A DNA stretch of 64,000 nucleotides. It comes from Prorocentrum cordatum. Its lineage: Eukaryota > Sar > Dinophyceae > Prorocentrales > Prorocentraceae. Shown here in pieces: positions 9,488 to 19,732 of this stretch (position 1 is its first letter; every line of letters begins with the position of its first letter). The translations under genes and the position numbers were made by a program. Below the pieces are notes generated by a model. It ran no database searches, was not told where the DNA came from, and was given only the letters and a program-made list of their open reading frames with translations. The DNA is taken from assembly GCA_963575745.1 (NCBI GenBank), contig CAUYUJ010016144.1, positions 136,240-200,239 on the forward strand, given 5' to 3'.

Positions 9488-11074
9488 ATGGCAGCCTTCG
9501 CAGTGGCCGGGGCCGCTCAGCCCGTCGCCGCGGGCGGCGCCCCCGCGGCGCAACAGGTGCCGGCCCTCCGCGCGGCCTCGCTGCGCGGGTCGCCCACGCC
9601 GACCGCCGCGGCGTCGCCCTGGCTGCTCGCCACCGCGTCGGTGGGCGCCGCGGCCGTGGGCGCCGCGGCGGCCGCCGCACCGCGCCGCCGCGCGCGCGCC
9701 GCGCCGCTGGCCGGAGCCTCGCGGGCGCGCGTGACGCCCGTGGCGTCGCAGCAGCAGCAGCGCACCCTGCGGAGCGCGCGCGTGGTGGTCTGCGCCGGCG
9801 CGAAGCTCCCCGAGGGCCGCAAGCTGCGCGTGGCCGTCATCGGCGGCGGCCCGGGCGGCGCCTCGTGCGCGGTGAAGCTCGCCGAGGGCGGCGTGGAGAC
9901 GTACCTCATCGAGCGCAAGCTGGACAACTGCAAGCCGTGCGGGGGCGCGATCCCGCTCTGCATGGTGGAGGAGTTCAACCTGCCGCCTCAGCTCGTCGAC
10001 AGGCGCGTGCGCAAGATGACCATGATCTCGCCCTCGAACAGGGAGGTGCAGATTGGCCAGACGCTCAAGGACGACGAGTACATCGGAATGGTGCGCCGCG
10101 AGGTGCTCGACAAGCACTTGCGCGACACCGCGGCCGAGAAGGGCGCCACGGTCATCAACGGCCTCTTCATGGGCATGGATATGCCGCAGCGCGACGGCGA
10201 ACCGTACGTGCTGAGCTACAACGACCTCGGCGACCAGACGGGAGCCGCGCGCAAGGGTGTCAAGAAGACGCTGGAGGTCGACGTTGTGATCGGCGCGGAC
10301 GGCGCTAATAGCCGGGTGGCCAAGGAAATCGAGGCAGGCGATTACGAGTACGCCATCGCCTTCCAGGAGCGCATGACCATCGACGAAAAGAAGATGGACT
10401 ACTACAAGGAGAGAGCCGAGATGTACGTCGGCGAGGACGTGTCCCCAGACTTCTACGCGTGGGTCTTCCCCAAGTACGACCACGTCGCCGTGGGCACGGG
10501 CACCGTCATCGACAAGAAGGGCATCCAGAAGTACCAGCAGGGCATCCGTGACCGCGCCGCTCCCCGCATCGAGGGGGGCGAGATCATCCGCGTGGAGGCA
10601 CACCCCATCCCAGAGCACCCCCGCCCCTGGCGGACGAAGGGGCGCTGCACCCTGATCGGCGACGCGGCAGGCTACGTGACCAAGTGCTCCGGTGAGGGGA
10701 TCTACTTCGCGGGCAAGAGCGGGTTCATGTGCGCCGAGGAGGTTGTCAGGGCCTCCGAGAACGGCACCCGCATGATCGACGAGAACGATTTGAAGGTCTA
10801 CATTCGCAAGTTTGATGAGCAGTACGGCCCCACATACATCGTGCTGGACGCGTTGCAGAAGGTCTTCTACACCTCCGACGCAGCCCGCGAGAGCTTCGTA
10901 GAACTGTGCGAGGAGGAGTACGTGCAGAAGGTCACCTTCGACTCGTACCTGTACAAGACCGTGCAGGGCAACAACCCCGTGGGCGACCTCAAGCTGGGCT
11001 GGAAGACGCTCACCAGCCTGTGGAACTACAACAAGAACCCCGCACCGCCCATGAGGAAGCTCGAGGTGGCGTGA
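9488..11074 (+). CDS. chlP: Geranylgeranyl (diphosphate/chlorophyll) reductase, plastid-targeted
   Basis: Flavoprotein that reduces the geranylgeranyl chain to phytyl for chlorophyll and tocopherol synthesis in the plastid. The start is the ATG at 9488, with a good CAACCATGG context; the frame opens upstream only with GTG. The 528-residue product has a leader of about 112 residues, Ala-rich with a hydrophobic stretch near residues 44-64 and then an Arg cluster, consistent with plastid import. Next come the dinucleotide-binding VAVIGGGPGG (115-124), the KPCGGAIP loop with Cys148/Cys151, GADGANSR (269-276) and LIGDAAG plus TKCSGEGI (about 389-405), all family hallmarks. The mature part (about 416 residues) matches the usual family length. 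No intron interrupts it and no stop or shift is seen. It stands alone, without neighbours of the same pathway. Confidence 0.96.
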   Translation: MAAFAVAGAAQPVAAGGAPAAQQVPALRAASLRGSPTPTAAASPWLLATASVGAAAVGAAAAAAPRRRARAAPLAGASRARVTPVASQQQQRTLRSARVVVCAGAKLPEGRKLRVAVIGGGPGGASCAVKLAEGGVETYLIERKLDNCKPCGGAIPLCMVEEFNLPPQLVDRRVRKMTMISPSNREVQIGQTLKDDEYIGMVRREVLDKHLRDTAAEKGATVINGLFMGMDMPQRDGEPYVLSYNDLGDQTGAARKGVKKTLEVDVVIGADGANSRVAKEIEAGDYEYAIAFQERMTIDEKKMDYYKERAEMYVGEDVSPDFYAWVFPKYDHVAVGTGTVIDKKGIQKYQQGIRDRAAPRIEGGEIIRVEAHPIPEHPRPWRTKGRCTLIGDAAGYVTKCSGEGIYFAGKSGFMCAEEVVRASENGTRMIDENDLKVYIRKFDEQYGPTYIVLDALQKVFYTSDAARESFVELCEEEYVQKVTFDSYLYKTVQGNNPVGDLKLGWKTLTSLWNYNKNPAPPMRKLEVA

Positions 11075-11620
11075 GCTTCTGCGCCCGTGTGCGGGCAGCC
11101 TGCCGCTGCCGCGGCGCCCGAGCTCCCGCGGGTTGGCGCAGGCGTCGGGCGGCGCGGTGCACGCCACCACGGCTGTGGGGGCTGCGCACTGCGATCTGTG
11201 CGCGCGGCCCCGCGGCCGCGGTGCGGCACTCTGCAGTTGATATTCGATTCTGCTGCGCGGAGCGTGCCTCCAGCATCGGCCGATCCTCTGCTGCGCGGCA
11301 CGTCACGCTGGCACTCGCCGGGCCCACGTGAGGCTTTTCAAGGCGCGCGCTTTACCAAGAACACGCCACATGGATTTTTAAAACGGCGCAGATGGGGCGC
11401 TCAATTGTCGGGCTTGCCGGCACGACTCGTGTGTTCACCATTGTTGCATGCACTTGCAGCACATTCCTAGTTTCGAAGATAGCATGCAGAGCCCGCAGAA
11501 GACTATGCGTTTCAAGCTACCGTTTTCCCACGGTGCCATAGTTTGTTCTGCCTCTTTGCATGGTGTCTTCAGGATGGGATGCAATACGCCCTCCTGGACA
11601 GCGGTCGTTCCCCGCGTGAG
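11075..11620. other. 3' flank of chlP, no gene seen
   Basis: GC-rich for about 260 bp after the stop (probably 3' UTR), then mixed composition. No AATAAA signal, which dinoflagellates generally lack. Confidence 0.5.
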
Positions 11621-12028
11621 CCGTCCTCCTCATCCTGGTCATCCTCCTCCTCCTCCCTCATGCTCCTCCTCTTCCCCCGTTCCTCCTGCTCCCTCTCCTC
11701 CTCGTCATCATCTCGATCATCATTGTTATACTCGTCCACGCACTCCGTTGAACGGTCGAGATAGCCGGCTGCGAAGGTCCCCAAAAGCTAAGCCGCAGGA
11801 GGGCCGTTGTCGGCAACAGTCACTTCGTCTGTTGGGGTTACGCCGGGGTCCAGAGGGTGTCCAAGTCTCTTTCGCTTCGCCGCCGAATCATCCTCATCAT
11901 CACTTGTCCTCCTCGCTCCTCCTTCCCCTCCTCCGCCTCATCCTCCTCCTCGTCGCGTTTCCTACGACCTTACTCCTCATAATGTTCCTCCTTCTCCTCT
12001 CCGTCATCATCATCATCAGCATCAGCAT

Positions 12029-12059
<31 letters not shown>

Positions 12060-12165
12060 ATCATCATCGTCATCGGCATCATCATCATAATCATCAGCAT
12101 CATTATCATCGTCATAATCGTCATCATCATAATTCTCATCCATGTCAGTCCCCCTCCCTCCCACT
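11620..12165. repeat. (TCC)n and (CAT)n microsatellites
   Basis: TCC/CTC-rich at 11620-11740 and 11890-11990, then CATCAT with CAGCAG interruptions at 12005-12150. Flanking sequence between the tracts shows no gene. Confidence 0.85.
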
Positions 12166-13090
12166 TCAACAGTGGTCCCACATTCCACATTTCCTGGCCG
12201 TGGTTCTGAAGCGTAGCGATCATTGTGCCATATTGTCAAGTCCCACGCCCCTTCACGGCATTCGTCATCAATGGTACTACGCCGCCCAAGCAGATGGCGC
12301 CTTGGGATGTTTTATTTCTAATCGTCTCGGACGCCTCGAGACATCTGTTATGACTCGAAGTTGAACCCCGGATTCTCCTACCCTAGGAGGAATATTCCTC
12401 CTCGTTCTTCTCCGTCCCATGTCTTCCCCTGGTAGTCCTTGCGCACCGAATTTTGAAAGAGCTGCCCAAGACATCGTTCAAAAGGGGGTGCTCGTGCGAA
12501 TCAGTACCAGATCCGCTGCCCGCGTCCAACTCTCGGATCGGATGCTCTGTGGCAGAGTGTCCCCGATTTCTGGCTCCGTCGATCAATGCGGTGAAATGTG
12601 GTGCCGTTTCCTGGATTATGACATGATGTCCTTTTGGTGTCGCGCGGCGTCTAGTAAACAATTCTCGAATCCGCCGCCCGCGTTGTGTCGAGTGGTGCCG
12701 TGCCTCATGCTCAGGCCTGTCGCTCGGGTGGAACCGTGTGCTGCCGTGTTTCCTATTGAAGTCTCCCGTCCGTGTCCCGCGTGGTGCTATGTGGTGCCGC
12801 GTCCCCAGTTTTGGGATCCGTGTCCACATGGTGCCGTTAGTTTGGAGGCCGTTTGCGAATGGTGCCGTGTCGACACTTAAGTCCGTGCGGTACGATATTG
12901 TGATTTGTGCTTGCTAGTCTCGGATCCATAGCCACGTGTTGTTGGGTGTTGAGTTGGGCGTGTTTGGCAGCGTGCTGACCTTGCATGGTGCAACTTGGAT
13001 GTTATCTTGACTGCTTGTTCGAGGCAACCCAGGAGACGCTCTACCTCCCGCTCCCTCCCTCCGGGCTTCACCTTCCCCTCCCCGCTCTCG
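12166..13090. other. No gene seen; degenerate GTGGTGCCGTG motif repeated
   Basis: Between 12600 and 12870 the motif (C/G)TGGTGCCGTG recurs irregularly. No conserved frame in either direction. Confidence 0.4.
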
Positions 13091-13930
13091 CCCCCGAGTG
13101 GTAGTCCCATTTCCCCCTCCGTTGCCCCCCCCCTCCCCCCATTCTTCCTTCCCGCTCCCTCTCTCGCTCTCTCACGTTCTACCCCTGCGCCCCCCCATCA
13201 TCTACAAGTACAGGATTGGAGTCTCCCCTCTCCCCTCTCCCCCGAAGACGTCCCGAGAGCGGCGCGCCCCCCCCATCGGCGAATTGTATCTTTCATACGC
13301 ACCGGATTGGTCCGAGCTGGTTTCTTTCTCGTGCGTGTTTTTCCCATCCGACGTGCCTCCTTGCCGTGATGCCGTGCAACGGCTAATGACGGAGCGGCGC
13401 TCCTGCTTCTCTCCCGCCGCTGCTTCCTTCCCGCGCCCGACGGCGGGTTGCCCAGTCGGTCCACTCCTGCGCCGGGGCCGCCCCGCCAGCCGCCGTTTCG
13501 GGCGCTTCGCAGCTGCCGCGGCGCTGGCGCACCTCCCCTTGCCGCCGCCAGGCCCCGCGCCGCGGCCTCCCCCCCCGCTGGCGCCCTTGTCTTCCAGCCG
13601 CCGGCCGCTCCCGCTCTCTTCGACCCGCCGGGCCTCGCCCGCACTGCGGCTGCTGCCTCCTCTCCCGGGGCGCACTGCGGCGCCGACCCGCAGCCGCTGC
13701 CAGGGTGGTCCCCTCGGCCAGGCCGCGCCCACGCACCCGCCGCAGCCTCGCTGCGTGAGTGCGCCCCCGCGCCCTGCCCGCCCCCCCTTCTCTGCGGTCG
13801 CCTCTTCGCCGCCCCCTTCTCCCTCCTGCATGCGGGCAGATTCGCGACTCCGTGCCCCCGATTCGCACGGACGCGTGCGCGGATTGCCTCTGCCTCGCTG
13901 CGACGTTGATAAAGTTCTCCGGCCCGAACG
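13091..13930. other. Very GC-rich island with long but unsupported open frames
   Basis: Frames of nearly 290 codons are open on both strands, but they encode Pro/Arg/Ala-rich low-complexity sequence with no domain, and both strands are equally open, as expected from extreme GC content. I cannot support a gene. A cryptic exon cannot be excluded. Confidence 0.35.
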
Positions 13931-14089
13931 TGTTCGGTCCTTCCGAAATGGTGTTCCCTCTGCACCTTGGGCCTCAGTTTAGGATCGTGGCTTTGCTCCC
14001 GTCGTTCAGGATGAAGCGGTCCTGGCGCGGTCCATTTTTCTGGATCCGAGTCTTTCATCGTCGTCGCCCCCCTTTTTGCTCATCCTCTT

Positions 14090-14585
14090 CCGCCTTCCCC
14101 GGGTCTTCATGTTCCTCCCGCTCCTTCCACTCGAGTGAGTGTTGCTGTTGGTCGCCTTCGTCTCCCCCATCATTCATCATTTGTTCCTCCTGCTGCTCCT
14201 CATGCTCATCCGACACTTTCTCTCCCTCCAATGTACGCAGTTCCACCTTCCCAACTGCGCAGAAATACGCTGGTCCGCTATGACACGTGTCGGCGGATGA
14301 ACAGCTAGGGGCACAGTGGTAAGGGATGCGGCGCGGGAGGGGCAAGATGTCGTATATGGCGCGGGCGCACTTAGTTGGCCTTTCTCCCTCTCTCTTTCCT
14401 CTTCCCCCCCTGACCAAAGTCCTGATCTCTCTCTCTGTTGTTATTGCCGTTGACTTTGGGACCGTCCTCCTCCTCCTCCTGCTCCTCCTCCTCCTCCTCC
14501 TCCTCCTCCTCGTCATCATCATCATCATCATCAGCATCATCATCATCATCATCCTTCTCCTCCTTCTCCTGCTCGCCTTCCGCTT
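14090..14585. repeat. (TCC)n/(CAT)n microsatellites
   Basis: TCC-rich sequence from 14465, then CATCATCAT at 14510-14555 and TCC again. Sequence at 14090-14450 has scattered TCC runs and no gene. Confidence 0.7.
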
Positions 14586-14654
14586 CCTCATGTAGCGATC
14601 ACCAGAGGAGGCGGCGGGAGCGGGGGGGTGCGGCGGCAGCGGTGCGAAGCGGGA

Positions 14655-14815
14655 CTCCCAGAGAGGCACCGTCTACGCCACCGACGAGCGGCGCGGCACG
14701 GTGGTGCGCGTGGACGCCAGCGGCGGCGCCACGGAGGAGGTCGTGCGGGAGGGCTCGCAGGAGGTCGTGTCATCGGCCCCGTGGGGTCCTTGTCTTGCCG
14801 TGGGCAGCACAGCGG
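14655..14815 (+). pseudogene. NHL-like beta-propeller fragment
   Basis: One frame reads RGTVYATDERRGTVVRVDAS, then GGATEEVV, the pattern of a single NHL blade (VYVAD-x-x-x-x-RVxRxD), with GC-rich third positions. It runs into a (GAG)n tract at 14856 with no continuation. A second possible piece (ARSPFGVCW, 15880-15920) lies beyond the tract. It may be a broken paralogue of the NHL gene at 23.8 kb. Confidence 0.4.
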
Positions 14816-14854
14816 AGGGCGGAGCAGCAAGAGGAGGAAGATGGAGGAGGGGGT

Positions 14855-15312
14855 GTCAGGGGAGGAGGAGGAGGAGGAGGAGGAGGAGGAGGAGGAAGAG
14901 GAGCAGGAGGAGGAGGAGGAGGAGGCCCGTGCCCCGCTTCGCGTGGCCTCTTGAACCGTGCGAATGGCCGAGGCTCCTTTTGCAGCAGAGTGTTCGTGAT
15001 CGCGGTAGCGTGTTGCACTAGCAGAGGAAGTCTTGGCGATCACAATCTTAGGGTCGGTTGTGCATGCATGGCTAGACTCTTCTTTCCGATGTGTCCATGG
15101 GGGAGGGGGGGGGAAAAGGGGGAGGAGGAGAAGGAGGAGGAGGAGGCGGAGAAGCAAAAAGAGGAAGAGGAAGAGGAGGAGGAGGAGAAACATAAAAGAG
15201 GCGGAGGAGGAGGAACAGGAGCTGTAGCAGCAGCAACAGGCGGAGAAGAACGATGAGGAGGAGGAGGAGGAGGAGGAGGAGGAGGAGGAGGAGGAGGAGG
15301 AAGGCCGTCTGC
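14855..15312. repeat. (GAG)n tracts
   Basis: GGA/GAG-rich tracts at 14855-14925 and 15095-15305 separated by about 160 bp of unique sequence. Poly-Glu/Arg and poly-Ser/Leu frames here are artefacts. Confidence 0.85.
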
Positions 15313-15984
15313 CTGCGTGGAAGTTTGGAGCTCCCATATCGCAGCACTGCTTGAGTAGCAGGGGCATTGGCTGTTTTCTCCAGATTCCTATGTGATCAAA
15401 TCTTTCTCGGGACTGGGCTGGGTGCGGAGGGGGAGTTGACAACGGAATCTTTCTCTGAGGCCCAGATTGTGGTGCGTTTCCCCATTATGCTGAGGCTACG
15501 TGGGTTGATGGCCCACGATCATCCCAAGATGAAAGGCTATCCACTGGCGGCGAGACCCCGAGTTCCTCACGCATCCCAAGGGTTCCATGTCCAAACACCC
15601 TCACTGTAGCCCCTATTGGGGGGGGCCCAGGCTCGTCCGCCTGCCCATTCCAAGCCGCTCACCCATCTCCTCCGACCGTCCTGTCGCACGCCACTCTTCG
15701 CTTCCGCACCGCCGCTTCATCATCGCCAGGATCATCCACAAGACCTCCATCCTCGTCGTCGATGCCGTCGTCGTTGTAACCACCATCGTTGTGGTATACA
15801 GGGCGCTACGGACCAGCTCGGTCCAGGAAGTGGTGGTAGAACTCGTCGTCGGCGTCCCCGCGAGCGCGGAGCAGCTGTGGTCGAACGCCGACGCCCGGTC
15901 GCCGTTCGGAGTCTGCTGGCCGACGCGGGCCGCGGTGGCCTGAGCTGCAGCCTGGGACAGGTCAGGGTGGCGCGGTCCGGCGAC
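15313..15984. other. Mostly unique sequence; possible second NHL-like remnant near 15830-15980
   Basis: Frames around 15820-15945 read VVVELVVGVPASAEQ and later ARSPFGVCW before a TGA, resembling a propeller linker and blade start. Another frame continues LSCSLGQVRVARSGDK just before the hairpin at 15985. Too broken to call a gene. Confidence 0.25.
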
Positions 15985-16160
15985 AAGGCGGCGGCGCGCA
16001 GGGGAGAAGGCAGGCGGGGCAGGCCTTATCGGCACTCTCGGGAGGCCTCCGGTCTTCTGAGAAGTTGCTTGGGCGACTCAGAAGGCCAGAGGGCTTCTGA
16101 GAAGCCCCACCGTCCTGCGAGAAGGTCTGCCCTCATCTCACTCCCCCCCGAGGCGCCGCC
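15985..16160. mobile_element. Long-inverted-repeat hairpin element, CTTCTCAGAAG family, copy 1
   Basis: The left arm begins near GGCGGCGCGCAGGGGAGAAG and the right arm near GAGGCGCCGCC; their complements share GGCGGCGC, GGGGAG and GCAGGCCTT(A/C)TC blocks. The interior carries CTTCTGAGAAG repeats. It is a MITE-like size (about 175 bp) with no coding capacity. Relatives lie at 19520 and 24972. Confidence 0.55.
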
Positions 16161-16326
16161 AGGGAAATGTCCAGAGCATCCCTGCTCAGGCAGGCAGCCG
16201 CCCCAACACCGACGCCGATGCGGCGCCGACGGCTGGATCGCGCAGGCCGTCGGGCGCACCACGCGTCCCCTCTCGCGCGGAAGCAGACAGTCATGGCCAC
16301 CCCATCATCCTTCGGGGGGCTACGCG

Positions 16327-16488
16327 TAAGTCGGGCGTGTCCCTCTACAGGGGGAATATTCAAAAATAGTCAAAAATTAGTCTGGGGCCGATTTTTTGGC
16401 TGTGTTTGAGTATTCGGGGGATATGTATTGAATATTTTTTATTTTTCAGCCAAAATCCCCCTGTAAGGGGACACGCCCGACTTGAGAT
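16327..16488. mobile_element. Hairpin element with GTAAGT edge and AT-rich centre
   Basis: The arms AAGTCGGGCGTGTCCC and GGGACACGCCCGACTT (16328- and 16469-16484) are exact inverted complements, extended by TACAGGGGGA / TCCCCCTGTA. The element is flanked on both sides by TACGCG (16321-16326 and 16489-16494), a likely 6-bp target duplication. The interior is strikingly AT-rich. The left edge reads GTAAGT, a consensus 5' splice site, so it could behave as an intron in the orientation shown. Confidence 0.65.
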
Positions 16489-16671
16489 TACGCGCGAGCT
16501 AGGCGGCCTGTCCGCTGCCACTTCCTTCCGGCGCGCACAGCCGTCTACACGGCGGGAGCTGCGGGGGCGCCGCGGCGCGAGAGGCTCACGGTGCGCGCCT
16601 CTGCGCGGCCTCGCTGCGTCACGCGTGCAACAGGCGCCACATTGGTGTCCCACTCTCTTGGGCGCGCCTGC

Positions 16672-16745
16672 TCCTGCTCCTCCCTGGTCCTCCTCCTCCT
16701 CCTCCTCCTCCTCCTCCTCCTCCTCCTCGTCACCCTCCTTCTCGT
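16672..16745. repeat. (CTC)n microsatellite
   Basis: About 55 bp of nearly pure CTC inside a TCC-rich stretch. Confidence 0.85.
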
Positions 16746-16799
16746 CCGCTCCTTTTGCTTACAGATGACTCCTCCCTGTCTCACCCCGAGTCTGGTCGA

Positions 16800-17190
16800 A
16801 GGGCGGGCTTGGCGTTTCGCCTGTGACCTCTTCACAACTTATGATCCAACTGGCAACAGCGAAACGGATGGAGGGCGGGCTGTTTTCAAAATGTGTTTCT
16901 CGCAATAGCGCCACTCACATTCGTCTTAAACATTTTGCAAGAGTTCCACGAATTGAGGGCGGCTGGTTTTCAGCATGTGGTTATTGCTTTCGCGCCGCGC
17001 ACATTCATGTTGTTACAACTTGCAAGAGCTTCACGGATTGAGGGCGGGTGGTTTTCAACATGTGGTTCTCGCCTTAGCGCCGTGCACATTCATTTTAAGA
17101 GTTTGCAAGAGCATCGTTGATCTAGGGTGGTTCTTTTTCAAAGTGTGGTTATCGCCTTAGCCCCCCGCACATCCATTGCTAAAAAGTTAC
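16800..17190 (+). repeat. Degenerate GCGCCGCGCACATTCGT-type tandem repeat, copy 2
   Basis: Four units with GGATGGAGGGCGG / TTTTCAA.ATGTGGTT / GCGCCGCGCACATTC cores, spaced about 80-87 bp (starts near 16865, 16950, 17036, 17116). The clearest array of this family in the window. Confidence 0.7.
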
Positions 17191-17530
17191 AAGGGCTTCC
17201 CGGATGTCCATAGTTAGAGTACCAGAAATGATGCTTGTGTGTTCAAACGGTTCATGATTGTCAGGACGCAAAAGTTACGTTGATGGGCGGAATTGCAGTC
17301 CCAAGGACGGTGTTCTGGCACGATACAGGATCGTCAAGACGCAACGGTCATGTTGACTCGTGGCGTTGAAGTTCCGAGTGGTGTTTTGGCACGCTTCGGG
17401 ATCTTCAAACGGTTGTCTACCACCAGGGCATTTCTTTCAGTGAAAATGAATCTTTGTAGAGGCCTATGAATAGGGACTTCTGGGGGGAGGGTTTAGTCCA
17501 GCATCGTTGATGAGTCTTCGATTTACGCTG
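17191..17530. other. No gene seen
   Basis: Unique sequence with an imperfect direct repeat around GTGTTCTGGCACGATACAGG (17310) and GTGTTTTGGCACGCTTCGGG (17383). No open frame of interest. Confidence 0.4.
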
Positions 17531-17534
17531 GTCC

Positions 17535-17567
17535 TCCTCCTCGCTTCTCTCTTCCTACTCCTACTCC

Positions 17568-17616
<49 letters not shown>

Positions 17617-17860
17617 CATCCTCATCCTCATCCTCGTCCTCATCCTCCCGCTCCTCCTCCCTCGTCGTCGTCGTTGTCCTCCTCCTCATCCTCCTCCTCC
17701 TCCGCCTCCTCCTCCTCCTCCGCCTCCTCCTTGTCCTCCGCCTCCTGCTCCTCCTCCTTTCCTTCTCCCCCTTCTCATCTCTCCTCCTCCTCCTCCTCCA
17801 CCTCCTCCGCTTCCTCCTCCTTCTCCTCCTGTTCCTCCTCCGCCTCATTCCACTACGGCC
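17535..17860. repeat. (CAT)n then (TCC)n microsatellite
   Basis: About 50 bp of pure CAT repeat (17568-17612), CATCCT steps, then TCC/CTC-rich sequence. Confidence 0.9.
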
Positions 17861-19519
17861 CTTGGCTTCGCTGATAATCGACGCCTTTTCTCCACGTGCC
17901 CGCGCCGGCCCTTTTCTGACGCCTCTTTTCCGTGAGCCCCCGTCAGGTGGCGAGGGGGTCGCGCGCTTAGAATGACCGATCGTCGGGAGACAGGAGTACA
18001 GTACGAGGAGGAGAAGGAGGACGAGAAGGAGGAGGAGGAGGCAGGAATGAGAAACCGGAGAGGCACGAAGGAGCGGAGGAAGCGTCGAGAGGAGGTGAAG
18101 GCAGGAGGAGACAGACCACGGGGAGAGTTGGACACAGACGACCCGGAAAAGGACGAGAATGAGGATTCGAACGTGGATAACAGAGAGGGTCAGGCCGAGG
18201 AAGACGAGCATGGCGATGGCGACGAGGTGGCCGACGTCTACGAGGCTATCGTGTCGATGCCATCTCAGAAAACCCGATACAATCCTATCCTCATGTACTT
18301 TTTCAGGCCAAAGCTCACTCCACGCGTGCGCCTGTCATGTCAGCCCTTCCTTCTTGCAAGCCGGACTATTTGCCGATCGGTTGCCCCGATTAGCCCCACG
18401 CTGGTGCGTATTGCCTCTGCCTCGCCGCCGACGAAAAAAGTGTGTGCCCATCGCAGGTCGGTTCCTGTGAGGTTCACGATTTGCCTGGCGACTTTTTGAG
18501 TCCCACAGCGGTGAGTTCACCTACCCTTCTCGTTGACAGGGCTCGGGTACAGTTTTTCCGTTGCGCTGTTGTTCCAAAGGGCGCGCGTAGTTGTGCGGCC
18601 GCATCCTTGTTTCCAAAACAATATTGTCTTCATTTGGGGCATTCCACAAAAATGCCTTGCTTTCGAAGATCGAAAGAGGTAGCACCTCTTCCTTAGCGGA
18701 AGGTTGGCGTAAGTAAAACGAGGCCGCCTCCGCCGACGGAAGTTGGCAGAAGGGCGGCGGAAGTAAACGATGCGCCCCCAAGAGATGAAAACGTTTTTGG
18801 GTTCAGGATTTCCGAAATCGGCCATATCTTTCTCTGGACCATCACCACGTGCCCGCCACCGTCATTGTTCGGCGTGCACCGCGGGCGTCGCCTGCCTACC
18901 AGGCAAAAACCATCACAGCCACGAAAGTTGCCGCTGCCGTACGGTCAGGAACCTTCTGGTTTAGCGGAGAGTTTCGTGCGCAATCCGACGGTAGCGGTAC
19001 ATAGTTGCGTCCAGAAGTGACCGTCTCCTCATGTCCTTCGCGGCCGCCTTGTTTGTCTTGTTCCCCCTTGCACGCATGCTAATTCGCGTATCGGTTGCCC
19101 AGGATCGCCGCTCGCTGGTGCTCTGACGAAACAACTATCCGAAAGTGCGGTGTTCGCCACCCTTCCCGCCAGATGGGGGCAATCCCGTTGACGCCGTCCC
19201 CGAGAATTTTGAAAATCGATCGAGCAGGCAGGAAACGTGGTGGCTCATGGTCGCAATCAGCGGATTACTTCAGGAGACCGCAGCAATGTTCTGCGATGAC
19301 CTAGCATCTGAGCCTGGAGAGGTCAACCACATTGTACGCATAGCAGCGACAGGCGAGAGAGCTGCACGTGGGCACGACCGTGCGTATGACGGCGCCCGCC
19401 CCAATCCAGCCCGCATGGCCAAGACGTGGCGCGGCGAGCGGGCTTTCCTGTGCGATGGCTGGCCATCACCTCCCACAGGGATGCAAGACATGCGTGACAT
19501 GCAGCGCCGTGCTGCTTTA
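17861..19519. other. No supported gene
   Basis: A short Glu/Arg/Asp-rich frame (17980-18260) is driven by GAGGA composition. Partial direct similarity exists between 18360-18430 and 19090-19130 (CGGTTGCCC..GAT and GCTGGTGC). No conserved domain seen on either strand. Confidence 0.4.
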
Positions 19520-19732
19520 CGAATATCCGCGGCGAGCGAGGGAGGGAAATGAGAAGGAGAAGGCCTTCTCAGAAGGCGGCGGGACTTATCAGAAGCCCTC
19601 GCGCCTTGTGGGAAGTCTTTGTTTGTCTTCGGGGAAGGTTTAGAAAACTTCTCAGCAGGCCGGGGGACTTCCGAACCTTTTGATAAGGCCTTTTTCTTCT
19701 CACTTCCCCCACTCGCTCGCCGCCGAGAATAG
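19520..19732. mobile_element. Long-inverted-repeat hairpin element, CTTCTCAGAAG family, copy 2
   Basis: The left arm GGCGAGCGAGGGAGGGAAAT and its continuation GAGAAGGAGAAGGCCTTCTC are mirrored by the complement of the right arm (GGCGAGCGAGTGGGGGAAGT, then GAGAAGAAAAAGGCCTTATC). The arms are at least 45 bp with few mismatches, making this the cleanest member of its family. About 210 bp in total, non-coding. Confidence 0.75.

Noticed and set aside
9239-11170. 643-codon minus-strand open frame opposite chlP
   Set aside because: Antisense shadow of a GC-rich gene; no independent motif, and chlP motifs are unmistakable on the plus strand.
13098-14058. Open frames of nearly 290 codons on both strands in the GC island
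   Set aside because: Both strands are equally open, the products are Pro/Arg/Ala-rich low complexity, and no domain or start context is convincing.
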